A DNA stretch of 64,000 nucleotides from Trissonchulus latispiculum (GCA_030248195.1 JASAND010019863.1:1-64000), one strand, 5' to 3'. Counted from the first letter of the stretch, positions 51,601-62,594 are shown. Notes: generated by a model not told the origin, from the letters alone. A program made the numbers and translations.

Positions 51601-51729
51601 AGAACCACCCACCCAAACTTGCTGTGTCGGATTTATATACTTGCTTTCTCAACCGGAATTTAAACGACAGACCTCGGCCCAACACACATATTATCCCCTT
51701 TTGTGCGGAGCATTTTTGTTACTTGTATA

Positions 51730-52930
51730 TATATATATATCATAGGGGTCGCGGTAGCGACCCCTATAATATGAGTGAAAATGGTCGAATGACCGTGTAA
51801 AACAAGGCTGCGCAGAAGCTGCGCAGATTCCTGCGCAGATTATGTGCGCAAAAAATTGTACGTGTCGAGTTTAGTATGTGTGCGAAGTTTCATCCCCGTA
51901 CCACTTTCCGTTAAAAAGTTATGCCAAAAATCGCTTACGAGAGTGATGTTTTTTTCCGGTTTCTCGCTTTTGATGTCTCATAAGGGGGTTTTGTAGCTTG
52001 AATAACTACAGATAGAAAAATTTTTGCCTATGAAACCCATATATATTCTTGTAGTACAAATCAAAAATAAGAAAATGAGCTAGTTTTTATGCCTCCCAGG
52101 GCCGGAAAAAATTTTTGGCTGGGGGCCAAAGTCGGCCAAAACGCTAAAATGGCCAAAAAGTATGCTTCAAAGGCGCCTTAATAAGTCAGATTGGGCTATA
52201 TATGGGGCAATACTGACTATATGGTTAAACAGTACACATATCGGGGTCGTTCAAATGCTATATGATTTTCCGTCTTCGTGCGTAATTTTTCGGTACTGGC
52301 CGGCCAAAGTTGGTGAACTTTGGGTCGAACTTTGAACTTAATTTTTTCGCTTATTTTGCTACATGGGTGGCTCAAATTTTGCATACAAAGGTTTTTTGGG
52401 ACGGAGAATCGATTCCCGCTATCAGTTTGGCTGCCCGAGTAACCCAAGTTGCTGGGCTGGTTCCACTTGACCGTCTGAGGGGTCATGTCGGTAACCGCCT
52501 CCCGGAGGTCCATAGTAGGCTTTACTTTGCCTCTCCAAACTTTGTCTATAGGGGTTTTCTGGTGCGCCCAGCTCATTCCCGGTGTCCGTTTTGCCGTCTG
52601 ACCCACCGATCTAGCTGTGCTGGTTCCACTTTGCCGTCTGGAGGGCCCGGTCGGTACCGACTTCCGGGAACACCATATAGGACTGTACATAGCCCGACAA
52701 AACATTGTCTATAGGGGTTTTCTGGTGCGCCCAACTCATTCCTGGCATCCGTTTTGCCGTCTGACCCACCCATCTTGCTGTGCTGGTTCCACTTTGCCAT
52801 CTGGAGGGTCAGGTCGGTGGGAGGTCATGGGGTCAAAAATGAAATTTTTCAAGTGGTCAAATTTGGTACCAAATGAAAGCCCTGAGCGAGCTGAGCAACT
52901 TTTGTCATAGAACTGCATGCTCAAAGTGGC
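51730..52930 (+). mobile_element. About 1.2-kb repeat unit, right copy
   Basis: Mirror of 47,340-48,545 with near-identical sequence; the long frame translates almost identically. It begins near the palindrome AGGGGTCGCGGTAGCGACCC after (TA)n. Confidence 0.65.
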
Positions 52931-52949
52931 TATAGTGGAGCATACATAT

Positions 52950-53672
52950 CTGGGCTTTTTCTAGGCGAAAAAAGTGGGAGGGAAGCCCCCCCACTAGTGG
53001 GGGGAACCCAAAAGTGGGGGGGAATCTAAAGTGGTCTAAAATCGCTAAAAATGCGGTAAAAATAGCCTGTTTTCTACATATACTGCTATAACTATGCTTA
53101 AAAGTGCTCAAAAATTGAGTTTGAGTACCAAAATAAACGATTTTTGACCAAAAAATTCCGGCGAAGCCGGAAAATTTTTGAAAATTTTGACCAAAAATCC
53201 TTAAAATTTGGCATTTTCTGGGCACCTTACAGGGTATTTTTTAGGGATTTTTTTCGGGTGGGGGGCTTCCCGGGGGGGGGGAAGAAATTTTCGGGGGGGG
53301 GGGGGGAAGATTTTTTTGCCTAAATGAGCCAAAAAATGGTATTTGTTGGCGTATTTTGCATGGTGAAACGCTAAAAGTTCTCAAAAATGCCAGGATTTAA
53401 GCTAAAAATAGCTATTTTTACGAAAAAATCTTCGGCGAAGCCGAAAAATTTTTGAAAATTTGCCTATTTTTGGCAAACATTTGGGCACCCAAAAACATCT
53501 CGGGGGGGCCCCCGCCCCCCCCCCCTGTAAAAAATACCCTGCCTTATAGTGAGTGGGGGGGGAAGCCCAAAAAGTGGGGGTGGGGCCGAGTGGGGGGGGG
53601 GAAGGGGTCGAGTGAGGGGGAACCCAAAAAGTGGGGGGGGCCCCCACCCCCCCCCCACTAAAAAAAGCCCAG
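52950..53672. mobile_element. CTGGG-type MITE with nested MITE, right copy
   Basis: Mirror of 46,550-47,331 with CATAT flanks (52,945-52,949 and 53,673-53,677). The nested element at 53,230-53,541 has CCTTA flanks. It is slightly shorter than the left copy because of homopolymer differences. Confidence 0.9.
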
Positions 53673-53704
53673 CATATATAAAATAATAGAAAACAAGAAC
53701 AAAA

Positions 53705-54445
53705 AGTGCTCCTTCGTCGCATGTAAAATACATATGAGTCTTCGTAGGCAGGTTGTACATAAGCAAAAACTAGCCTGTAAAATACATATGAGTTCCGTAG
53801 GGAGGTTGTAAATTAAGGAAAACAAGTTGCAACCGTTTAACATATGAGCCTGTCCTACAACGAGGCTCATATTGGCGTCACAGTGCATTCCACATTAAAG
53901 CCTCATTAAAGAACCTCAGCTTCATCCACATTACGGAAAAATGAATAGACGTCATGGCCCAGGACTGAAGTGAACTACGACTGCTCAAGCTGAACTGTAC
54001 ATGCAACCTGTTTCCTGAAACACTATGGCACACCTCTAATGCATTCTCGAAACACTGTCACATTATACACACGCAGAATGCGTTCCCACTTGGCTGTGAG
54101 TCAGAGCGCCTCATGGCGTACCGTATTGAGCATATGCACACTATAATGACTCATCAACATTATATATATATATATGAAGGATAATTTGTAATGAAAAGCT
54201 TTATGCAGTATGTATTTATATAAAAGTAAATCTGCAAATTATTCGTATTATGACATATATACGCCAATATGAGCCTCGTTGTAGGACAGGCTCATATAAT
54301 GTTAAGCGGTTGCAACTTGTTTTCCTTAATTTACAACCTCCCTACGGAACTCATATGTATTTTACAGGCTAGTTTTTGCTTATGTACAACCTGCCTACGA
54401 AGACTCATATGTATTTTACATGCGACGAAGGAGCACTTTTTGTTC
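53705..54445. mobile_element. Inverted-repeat element, right copy
   Basis: Mirror of 45,780-46,520, with arms starting GCTCCTTCGTCGCATG and the same internal direct repeats. Differences from the left copy are few. Confidence 0.8.
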
Positions 54446-54764
54446 TTGTATATATATTCCCAACACACATATTATCCCCTTTTGTGCGGAGCATTTCTGT
54501 ATTATAATCTTTTAATTCCAATTGAACTTTTTAATGACTTCCAGGGGAACTGTTTTTGAACCGTTTAAAACATTCTACCGATTGATTTTATGATATTATC
54601 GCTGCGCAGCTTCTATCAAAATTAACGATTTCATTCCCCAGTGTCGGTGTCAAAGAAAGCATTGCAGTTTCTTTTCTATCGACGTCAGCTTCTGCTTAAC
54701 TTTAGCTCTCATGACCGTCATTCTTAGTAGAGAATTTCTGAGAATTTTGTTAATTTTGTTTCAG

Positions 54765-55100
54765 GTCTTGCCTCCTGTCCTCCAGATTTCATGGTCAGAG
54801 CAAAGGAGCGAGCGTTGAAGCAGAAAGGGAAAGAACCGGCGACTGGTTCAACAGCTGGCGGGCCCCAGACCCCCCTGACTGAACCGACGGTTCGACGCAG
54901 TGCCAGAATTCAGCCAGCTGTCACCAAGCCACTGTGTTCTACTTCTGGCAAAGCGCCGCCAGAAAAGAAGTCTTCTAGAGCTTGTGCTGCTGCGGTCACT
55001 TCCTATAAGGAAGCGGATTCAAGTGATTTTGAGGAATCTGACAGTGAAAATGATGGCACTGATGATGATAATGATGATGAATGGATGCCTGGTGTTTCAG
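54765..55100 (+). CDS. First recognised coding exon, right copy
   Basis: Acceptor TTTTGTTTCAG, donor TTTCAG|GTTAGA, phase 1 end. The frame is open from the acceptor (LASCPPDF before the ATG), so coding could also start further upstream. It contains RIQPAVTKPLCSTSGKAPPE, then an acidic SDSENDGTDDDNDDE tract. Confidence 0.82.
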
Positions 55101-58100
55101 GTTAGATTAGAGATGGCAATATTCGTAATTTAGTTTATTTTGTTTAATATTTCATGGGTGGGTAAAAATGTCTTCGTTGAAATGAAATGTGCCAGACATT
55201 GGCACCGGAAAAAGCTTTTTTCAGAAAAGTTGTAAATATTTTGGCAAATTGGAATTTTCTGGCAATTTTTAGTATTTTTCAGATAAATTTTAACATTTTC
55301 TAAACCGGTCATGATGCATTGTTTATTGGGTAAAATATGTTTAAGACCTTAAATTCACTAAAATTCGCTCTCATTTGTAGCACGTAAGATTAGCTTATTT
55401 CGGATACGGTTCTGTAGAAGCAATTTGTGAAGCCCTTGGGACTATAATCGGAGAAAAGCAGAAGAATACACTGCAAAAACAGGAAACTTTTTCGGAATAA
55501 CCCAAACGTTGAACAGCATGTGCATAAACGCACCTCTAAAGTCTGGGGTTTCTCTAGGCGAAAAAGTGGGGGGGTTGGCCAAAAGTGGGTGAACTGAAAT
55601 GGGCTAAAAATGCGATAAAAATGTATTCTACGTATACTGCTATAACTAAGCTAAAAAGGGCTCAAAAATTAAGTTTTAGTACCAAAATAGGCGATTTTGA
55701 CCCAAAACTTCCGACGAGGCTGTAAATTTTGAAATTGTTGACCAAAAATCCTTCAGATTTGACATTTTCTGGGCACCTTATAATGAGCGCGGTGGGGAAG
55801 CCCGAAAAGGGGGGGGCGAGCGGGGGCACCTCCCGCCCGTCCCCACTAAAGAAAACCCAGAAAGTTTGTGCATACTTGTCTGGGCTTATTCTAGGGACTT
55901 TTACATACTGTACTACAGTACTAGAAGAATAGGCTAAAAGCTGCTCTATTTTTCTAGCATGCACTGTAAAGGTTGAGGTTTATCGCCTTAAAAATTAAGT
56001 AAACAACTTAGGCAATGCCGGAAAATTTTTGAAAATTTTGCTTGCTGATTGATTTTTAGGACAAAATTTGTTACCTAAAGAGGCTCCCACTTTTTTGGGA
56101 AGGAAGGTTGGTCATGGAACCTCTCCCCCAGTAGAATAACTTAGTAGAATAACAGCTTGTACTGACCAAGAAAGATGTTTGAATGTTCATTGTTAACAAC
56201 CTGCATACTGTGCTGTAACCCATGTTCGTACTTCCTGCGATTTCTTCACAAGCATTTAACATTTTCATGTCAATTATAGTTATATAAATGTTTTGGCTTC
56301 TAGCGTTTTTTCCAGTCGTCATCATATGCATGTCGGGAATAATTTTTGTAGGATTTCGCACAAAATTTGGTTCTGTCGTTTTTGTGCCTCTTTTTTCTTT
56401 CCGTATTTAAGTCACTTGCTTATACTTTGTGCTGTGTTTAATGTTATATGCGTATGTAGTTGAATTTAACGTTTTGCGTTTAGTTTGCACATTTTTGCCC
56501 TTTTAATATTTTAGAAGAGTCATCGAAAAAGCTATCTGGTGCCGAAAAACAGTGGATGAAAGGGCCGCCTTTGGCAAATCTCAGAAATCTTCCTGCTTCA
56601 GGTGTGTTTCGTTTTATGGTCTATCTTCGGTGTAATCGATTGCATGAGAGTTGTATTGGCATGGGTATTTGGCTGATGTTGTCTTTTCTGACATGTGCAA
56701 GAGGTACAGGCCCCCTGCATTCCTACAGTCGGATCAGGTATTGCAGTATGTAGTATATATCCGTACGTTTGTGTACTACAGATGTAACTATTTTGGGGCT
56801 TGCATTTATTACTTTCCAATTTTAAAAGGGTTATTTGAAGAATTGTGGTTTTAGTAGACGATGTTTTGGCTTTCTGTCTCTGGCCTTCTGGGGTTAAATA
56901 AGTGGGGGGGGGACGCCCCCCCCCCACTAGTGGGGGGGGAGGTCCAAAAGTGGGGGGGGAATAAAATGGGCTAAAAATGCCAAAAATACCGTATAAAAAG
57001 CCTGTTTTCTACATATACTGCTATAACTAAGCTTAGAGGTGATCAAAAATTAAGTTTTGGCACCAAAATAGACGATATTTACCAAAAATTTCGGCGAAGC
57101 CGGAAAAATTTTGAAAATTTTGACCAAAAATCCTAAAAATTTGGCATTTTCTGGGCACCTTAGGGTGAGTCGGGGGGGAAGGCCAAAAAGTGGGGAGGGG
57201 AACGAGTGGGGGGGGCGCCCCCCCCAGTAAAAAACCCCCAGGCCTTCACTCACCATTTTGGCTTGACCTTTGACCCCCACCTTGCTTCCTTCAATATCCT
57301 GGGTGCGGGCCTAATATGCAGTATTTTAACGCACCAGCTCTTGCTTTTTGCTTGAACTGTATTAGTCTCTCGTCAATGCTCCAGCAGAATCTTCAAAGGG
57401 CTCCGGAACCTCCTTACAGCATTTATTTTGCATTCATGTTTGCAACTGTCTTCTATCACTTACCAGTATCATTGAAAGTGATAGGCACTAGATATTTTTT
57501 CAAATTTGAATATCTGGCTATTTTTTGTTTGCGAATATCCGGTGGTCCTTCTATTCAAAACTTAAGGTGGTGATTTCTTTTGGAGACATCAACGTTGAAC
57601 TATTATTACCCATTCGTTACTTGGACTTAACAAGACATATTTATATCAAGATGTTGCTAAACCTTTTCTCTTCTATATACTGATTACAAAACGTTAATTT
57701 TGGTTTTCGAAAAAATTTTTTGACGGTTTTTTGACGAGCTGCAATTTTTCAGATTTTCTGCAGACGGAAGTGGATATATTCGAGAAATATCAGTTATATG
57801 ATTCGATACCCCTATCAGATAGCTTGGGTCTATTTTTTGCTCAAAAACGCTCCAACCTACCGAAGGGGACTCCAACCTACCGAAGGTTATAGGGTGCCGG
57901 TGCTTATCTCCGGATTCACAGCCCGAAGCCAGGAGCGACAACTCTAATGTTGACTACATGTGTGGAAGGGGGGGGCCAGCCCTTCATCAGGCATTACGCC
58001 AGAACACAGACTCCTGTTACCTTCCTACCGCAGGCAGTGGTACCCATTTACCGACCAGTTAAGGATAGACAGCTGGGTTGGCTGGAGCCCACGGCGAACC

Positions 58101-61100
58101 GATATGTGCTTAGTCCCTTGCTCAAGGGGATTTGCGAAAGCCTTGTGGCAGCGGGGGTTCGAACCTAGGACCGCAAGATCTTTAGTCGAACACCTTACCA
58201 CTCGGCCATCGCGGCCATGTGGGGGGGGGGGCGAGGGGAGGCATGCCCCTCCCGGATTCGGAAGCCGAAGAGAATTTTTAATACCAAACGGGTAAGTATT
58301 TCCAAAGCAATTTTTGCCTACGGCGCTAATTTTGCACTAAATTACCTCAAAAACCTCAAAACATTGGGCTTCTAATCGGCCTCCGCAGAGCTCAGTTTCG
58401 GCTCAAATTTCAGAAAGATTTTATCTCCCCTCCGAATTTTTTTCTGGCTACGCTAGTGGTTGGAAGAATACCATGCCTTTATGAGACCTTGCAATGGACA
58501 ACCTTAGTTTAATTTTCAGCATTGATTGCGTAGCTCAGGAAATAATGGATTATTTGATTTTTTTGCAAAAAATGACAATTTTTAGAAACAAAAATGCAGA
58601 GCTCATAGCTATCTTTCGAATGTACGGAGGGTATTAGACCGCTGCTAAAAGAACCTGCGTATTTTATTGGAAAGTTTCGTCAAATTTCATCTTGATTTGA
58701 GTCGTCAATCGTGCCCAAAAGGAATCACCACCTTAAAAAGTTTAAGAGGGTTTCAAGTTAAAGTCTCGTATTCTCACAAATCGTATAGGGGCATATCCAG
58801 GATTTTGAAAAGGAGGTTGTTTTAACTAAAATTTACTGAAAAGGTAGGAGGGGGTTTTGACAAAAATTTGAGCTTTTTGTAATGGAGTTATTCATAAAAG
58901 TTAACCCAAAAGGATGGGGTTTCACAACCCCCAAAACCCTCCCCCTGGATACGCCCATGTTGTCCGCATACTTTTCCGGACATCCGTTGCTCATCACTGA
59001 TCAAGATCACGGAAACCCCGTGAGAAATCAGCATGTCACTCTTGTCTGCAGGAATCAGAGCACCCCAGAGATTTCTTTTAGCTAAGGCAACGTCAGCCGA
59101 CCCGACCGGGTGAGTAGCAGTTACAGATGTACCATATTCACATATCCGTTGATACATAGCAGGGTCATTTGCATATACTGTGTATTGTAGTTGCGCTGTG
59201 CTGTGCTGTACTGCCTTCTGGCTGTATTTTCATTTCCTGGACTGGACTTACAATTGTTCCCTTTGCTTATTCTACTGGTAGGGGTGGCGCCCCTCCCTTC
59301 CCAAGTATCAAATTTTTCATGTAGAAATCTTTTAGATTTAGAAGTCGAAATTTTAGTTTACCCGGAGATTGTTTTCTTTTTTAGCATTAGATCTACTAAC
59401 AAGAATAAGTAGTAACTACAATAACTAATAACAGCTAAACAGTAAATGAGTTTATTTTTGCATTAAAAAACTAACTTTTTCGGAAAACAACTTTCAACTT
59501 AAATTTTATTTTCTCTGCGAATATTATTGTGAAAAGACCGCAGTTTTAGCATATTTTTAGAAAAGCTTGAAAAACTTTCGCCGCCCCCTCCTCTTCTCCA
59601 AACAAAATGCCTTGCCCCAATCTATCCCCTATAAAAGCTCCCTAGAGCAAGCCCATGTTTACATGACCCGTACGCCAAATCTTGTAGCGTGTACAGTGTC
59701 TAGGATGGAATTCAAAACAGAAGTAAATATTTTTTGCATTGAACAATATGTTCAAACCAAACGCTCAATTATATATTTGTTGCGTAATCTTTTACCTGTT
59801 TAATACATTTTTGGTTTCAGGAGCCAGTTCTTTTCACTCCACTGTTACAGGGGATTCTAATAGCCGACATGCGGTTGGAAAAGGTACTTTATCTTTCTCA
59901 ATTTTGAGTCAGTACCAGTTATGTCTAACAAAGTAGCGGCCAGTCCTGTCAAAGTCTACACCTGGTTAAATCAAGGGCGGGGAAGTTTTACTTTTGGTTA
60001 TTAGGCGTATCACGTCCACTCACTGTAAAGAAAAGTGGTTGACAGTGCCAAATTTTGTTTTTTGGTCAAGTGTGTTATATTTGGTGAAATTTTGTAGTAT
60101 AAAATTTGCTAAATTTGGAACTACTCGTTCCCAAATGGCATATGGGGATCATTTTTCTGCATGTTTTCTTTCCACTTTCCCGCATAGGGCTAGCATCTGA
60201 AGCTTTCTGTAAGGCAACAGTCATTCCGATTGATGATTGATGCTGTCCTTTTTGGTTGGGAAATGAGATAAGCTCTGGACTACTAATCATCTCTTAAGAT
60301 TACTGTTCTAGAACATTCTAGATGCTTCTCGAACAGGGAAGAGATTTCTTATCGGTTGATGCCTCTCTACTCTACTACCAACTTTCTTGGCGCTTTTTAA
60401 TGGGGAAAAGGGGTATCGATAGGGAGCACTAACCGAACATTGGAGGCAAATTTTTTGAAATTTGATTGCGAATGTTTACTTTTTATATTGTGTACAACTA
60501 AACTGTTAAAAATCTCTAAAAATGTCAAATTTTTGGCATTGATTTTGCAAACTATATTCGCATAAAATTTGTTAACAATCTGGGAAATTTTAGAAAGTGT
60601 AAAATGGTAGAATTAGTTAATTTTCTGGGTTATGGGAGAGGTAGAAATTTATGGGAGCCCCGCCCTCCCCCACTCCTCTCAGTAACAATGAGCTAATCCT
60701 GTCAACCTCAATTCTTAGCAGAATTGAATTACTTTTCAATGATCTTAATCACCTGAAAAGGTTTTAAAAAATGCTGTAGCCCATTTACTAATGATTAAAA
60801 CTTAAAAAAACAAGCAATATTTCAAAAACCACTCAGAAGTCGATACCAGTATAGCAAAGCAATACTCTTGATATTTTTTGTATTGTTCCATGTATTCTTC
60901 TAAGTTTGTTGTTGTAATTCTTCAGTTTTTTTAAACGATGCTGTGCTTTAATTTATCGTCTTTTCTTATTTATCTGTTTGTTTCAGCTGAACTGGGCGTG
61001 ACCTATTTCCCGTGTCCCCACTGCGCCCTGTCCTTTTCCACTGTACCACTGCTGTCTGCGCATGTCAGTCGCCAACACGACCGGCTTGGGAAGAAGCACA

Positions 61101-61438
61101 TGTGCCCCATCTGTGCCTACAGTTCCAACCGTAGTGACAATTTAGACGACCACATTAATGCTGTACACAGGAAACTGAAGCCTTTCCAGTGTCCTGTGTG
61201 TGACAAGGGATTCAGTGAACAGGGCAGCGTTACCCGCCATCTGCGCATTCATACTGGTGAGAGGCCTTTTAGCTGTGATCTCTGTGATAAGAGATTTAAA
61301 GAGAGCGGCAAATTGAAGGCACATCGCCGAATCCATACGGGAGAGAGGCCTTTTTCCTGCCGGCACTGTGAGTACAGATGCACTAAATCTGGTAATTTGA
61401 AAAGACATGAGCGCACTGTACATCGTTCTTTGCGTTAA
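54765..61438 (+). CDS. C2H2 zinc-finger gene, right copy (5 fingers)
   Basis: A probable nuclear DNA-binding protein. Exons: 54,765-55,100; 56,515-56,601; 59,821-59,883; candidate 21-nt microexon 60,188-60,208; 60,987-61,438 (fingers and TAA). All introns are GT-AG and phase 1. From the first ATG (54,791) the predicted protein is about 310 residues. It has a basic N-terminus, a Pro/Ser-rich stretch, an acidic Asp/Glu/Ser tract and then five C2H2 fingers. It is the divergently oriented paralogue of 14,386-45,472. The gene spans 6.7 kb here against 31 kb in the left copy. The upstream (possibly non-coding) exon was not found. No KRAB, BTB or SCAN domain is seen. Confidence 0.83.
55543..55860. 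mobile_element. CTGGG-type MITE shared by both arms (right copy)
   Basis: AAAGT flanks at 55,538-55,542 and 55,861-55,865. Ends are CTGGGGTTTCTCTAGG and CTAAAGAAAACCCAG. It mirrors 44,396-44,720. Confidence 0.85.
56515..56601 (+). CDS. 87-nt coding exon, right copy
   Basis: Acceptor AATATTTTAG, donor TTCAG|GTGTGT. It encodes ESSKKLSGAEKQWMKGPP followed by LANLRNLPAS. Same length and phase as the left exon; three or four residues differ. Confidence 0.8.
56887..57241. mobile_element. CTGGG-type MITE, right-arm specific
   Basis: GCCTT duplicates flank it (56,882-56,886 and 57,242-57,246). Ends are CTGGGGTTAAATAAG and GTAAAAAACCCCCAG. The left arm near 43,040 has no insertion. Confidence 0.88.
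57561..58736. mobile_element. CTTAAGGTGGTGATT inverted-repeat element, right copy
   Basis: Terminal repeats are CTTAAGGTGGTGATTTCTTT and, inverted, AAAGGAATCACCACCTTAA. A SINE is nested inside (57,963-58,215). No transposase is present. The left copy (17,995-42,764) is split by the 23-kb block, and a third copy lies at 9,036. TTAA at both ends could mark the target, but this is unproven. Confidence 0.75.
57963..58215 (-). mobile_element. SINE with Ser/Leu-type tRNA-like head, right-arm specific
   Basis: CATGTG flanks both ends (57,957-57,962 and 58,216-58,221). The minus-strand head carries a TGGCCGAGTGG A box and a GGTTCGAACC B box with about 40 nt between. The stems are poor, so it is not a working tRNA. 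The body includes GGTCGGTAAATGGGTACC. The left arm (near 41,875) shows flanking sequence without it. Confidence 0.72.
58940..59200 (-). pseudogene. ORF fragment antisense to the gene, right copy
   Basis: A minus-strand frame reads ANDPAMYQRICEYGTSVTA, then HPVGSADVALAKRN, LWGALIPADK and SDMLISHGV, and then loses resemblance to the left copy. The left copy has a stop and a frameshift. The frame looks protein-like but no family is recognised. It lies in the intron between exons 56,515-56,601 and 59,821-59,883, opposite to the gene. Confidence 0.4.
59821..59883 (+). CDS. 63-nt coding exon, right copy
   Basis: Acceptor TTGGTTTCAG, donor AAAAG|GTACTT. It encodes ASSFHSTVTGDSNSRHAVGK. Length and phase equal the left exon (16,973-17,035). 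Confidence 0.77.
60188..60208 (+). CDS. Candidate 21-nt microexon, right copy
   Basis: Flanked by CGCATAG and GTAAGG. It would add LASEAF plus a split serine and keep frame. The left copy has lost one base near the acceptor. Since all introns are phase 1, both inclusion and skipping are possible. The evidence is splice-site pattern only. Confidence 0.35.
60987..61438 (+). CDS. Terminal zinc-finger exon, right copy
   Basis: Starts after a TGTTTCAG acceptor and ends at TAA, 149 residues. It has five fingers. The first two are almost identical to the left copy (CPHC...HVSRQH; CPIC...HINAVH). The next have contact residues (-1,2,3,6) of E,G,S,R; E,G,K,A; and K,G,N,R. Relative to the left copy, two central fingers are absent and finger 3 has a different recognition helix. 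Zinc ligands are intact. Confidence 0.92.
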
Positions 61439-62420
61439 CTCCACTGCTGTGCTATCGGTTGTTTGCTCAGTTTATTTGTTTTGTTTGCGTGATAGGTTTT
61501 GTGTTGTGCGCGTTTATTGTTGGCCACGTTCGGCTTCGCAGTTGCAATATTTTAACTAATGCAGCATACTTCACATTTGGCTTTATAAATTGTACGTTGT
61601 TGATGTAATAATGCAGATAGAATAGTTTGCAAGATTGTTTTGTTTCTTGAGTTTTTCACAACGTTGAGAAACTAATGGAATTTTCCTCCTTTTTTGAAAA
61701 GAATTTCTGATCGGGTGTTCCATAGACTGTCCTTTGTAACCATTTTTTCTGTGGTATACTTTGTATCATCCACACTACCTGTTGTGTATACGTACTGTGT
61801 AGTGTATGTGGGTATCTTTTATTTGGCATTTCAGCTCTTTTAACAGCTGTACATGGTTAAATGTTTTATCCCCGGGTTTTTTCTCGTTGTTTGGATTTCA
61901 TTGTTTTTAGCTGGCAGTTCTTGTGTTTTATGTGTTTATTCTTTTGAAGTGTCGTTTTAGTTTCTTTTCTGTGCATTGTCACGTTACAAATTTAGTGTGG
62001 TTTTGTCCGATTTATAGTTGCTTGAAAGGTTAAATCAAAAGGTTTGTTTTCTTCGTTTCCACATTTTGATAAATTTATGCGTCGTTGTCCTGATCCTATC
62101 TTACATAGGAGTCTTATTGGTTCGTTAACAAAGTTTCTGAAAAAGTTTATAGTTATTGTTGGTGCCCTCTTCCAGTTTTGTTGCAGGTACATAATACGTG
62201 TTTTGGTTGTTATATTGTAACCGTATTGTCGCAGGTGCCATGTGTGTTTTGTATTCTGGTTACTTTGTTGCTTTGGAATCCTTGTTTGCTTGTTCACCGG
62301 TTTGCTCATCGGTTTTTTTTCAAATGTGTTTAGAGTGTTGCAGCTAGATAACCTGTGGTACTTACTCTGGACGATAACGGTTTTTCCGGCACACGCTAAC
62401 CGTAGTTGGGTATCCCAGAA
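61439..62420 (+). other. 3' region of the right gene
   Basis: Collinear with 13,080-14,385 of the left arm apart from the hAT-like MITE there. Conserved stretches include TTGTTGGCCACGTTCGGCTT. It is probably 3' UTR or downstream sequence; no confident polyadenylation site was chosen. Confidence 0.5.
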
Positions 62421-62594
62421 ATGGTGCCATTTGACAGCCTCCCGAACAAATTAGCACACTCTATGCTAACTCGCTCCATGTTTATTGCTTCAACTATCTA
62501 TGTTGAAGCAACAAAATTCAACGACTACGAATCAAAACATTTTAGTGACTGTTTCAACCACCTTTCAAATCTCTACAAAACATTCCACAACTAA
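62421..62594 (+). CDS. Small conserved ORF, 57 aa, downstream of the right gene
   Basis: ATG in a good context (GAAATGG). It begins MVPFDSLPNKLAHSMLTRSM and ends FNHLSNLYKTFHN before a TAA. The left-arm homologue (12,909-13,079) keeps frame and both ends although the middle is diverged. Function is unknown; it could be a microprotein or part of another transcript. Confidence 0.3.
   Translation: MVPFDSLPNKLAHSMLTRSMFIASTIYVEATKFNDYESKHFSDCFNHLSNLYKTFHN

Noticed and set aside
54765..61438. Assigning a gene symbol or KRAB/BTB/SCAN class to the zinc-finger gene
   Set aside because: No such N-terminal domain is visible, and C2H2 fingers alone do not identify an orthologue.
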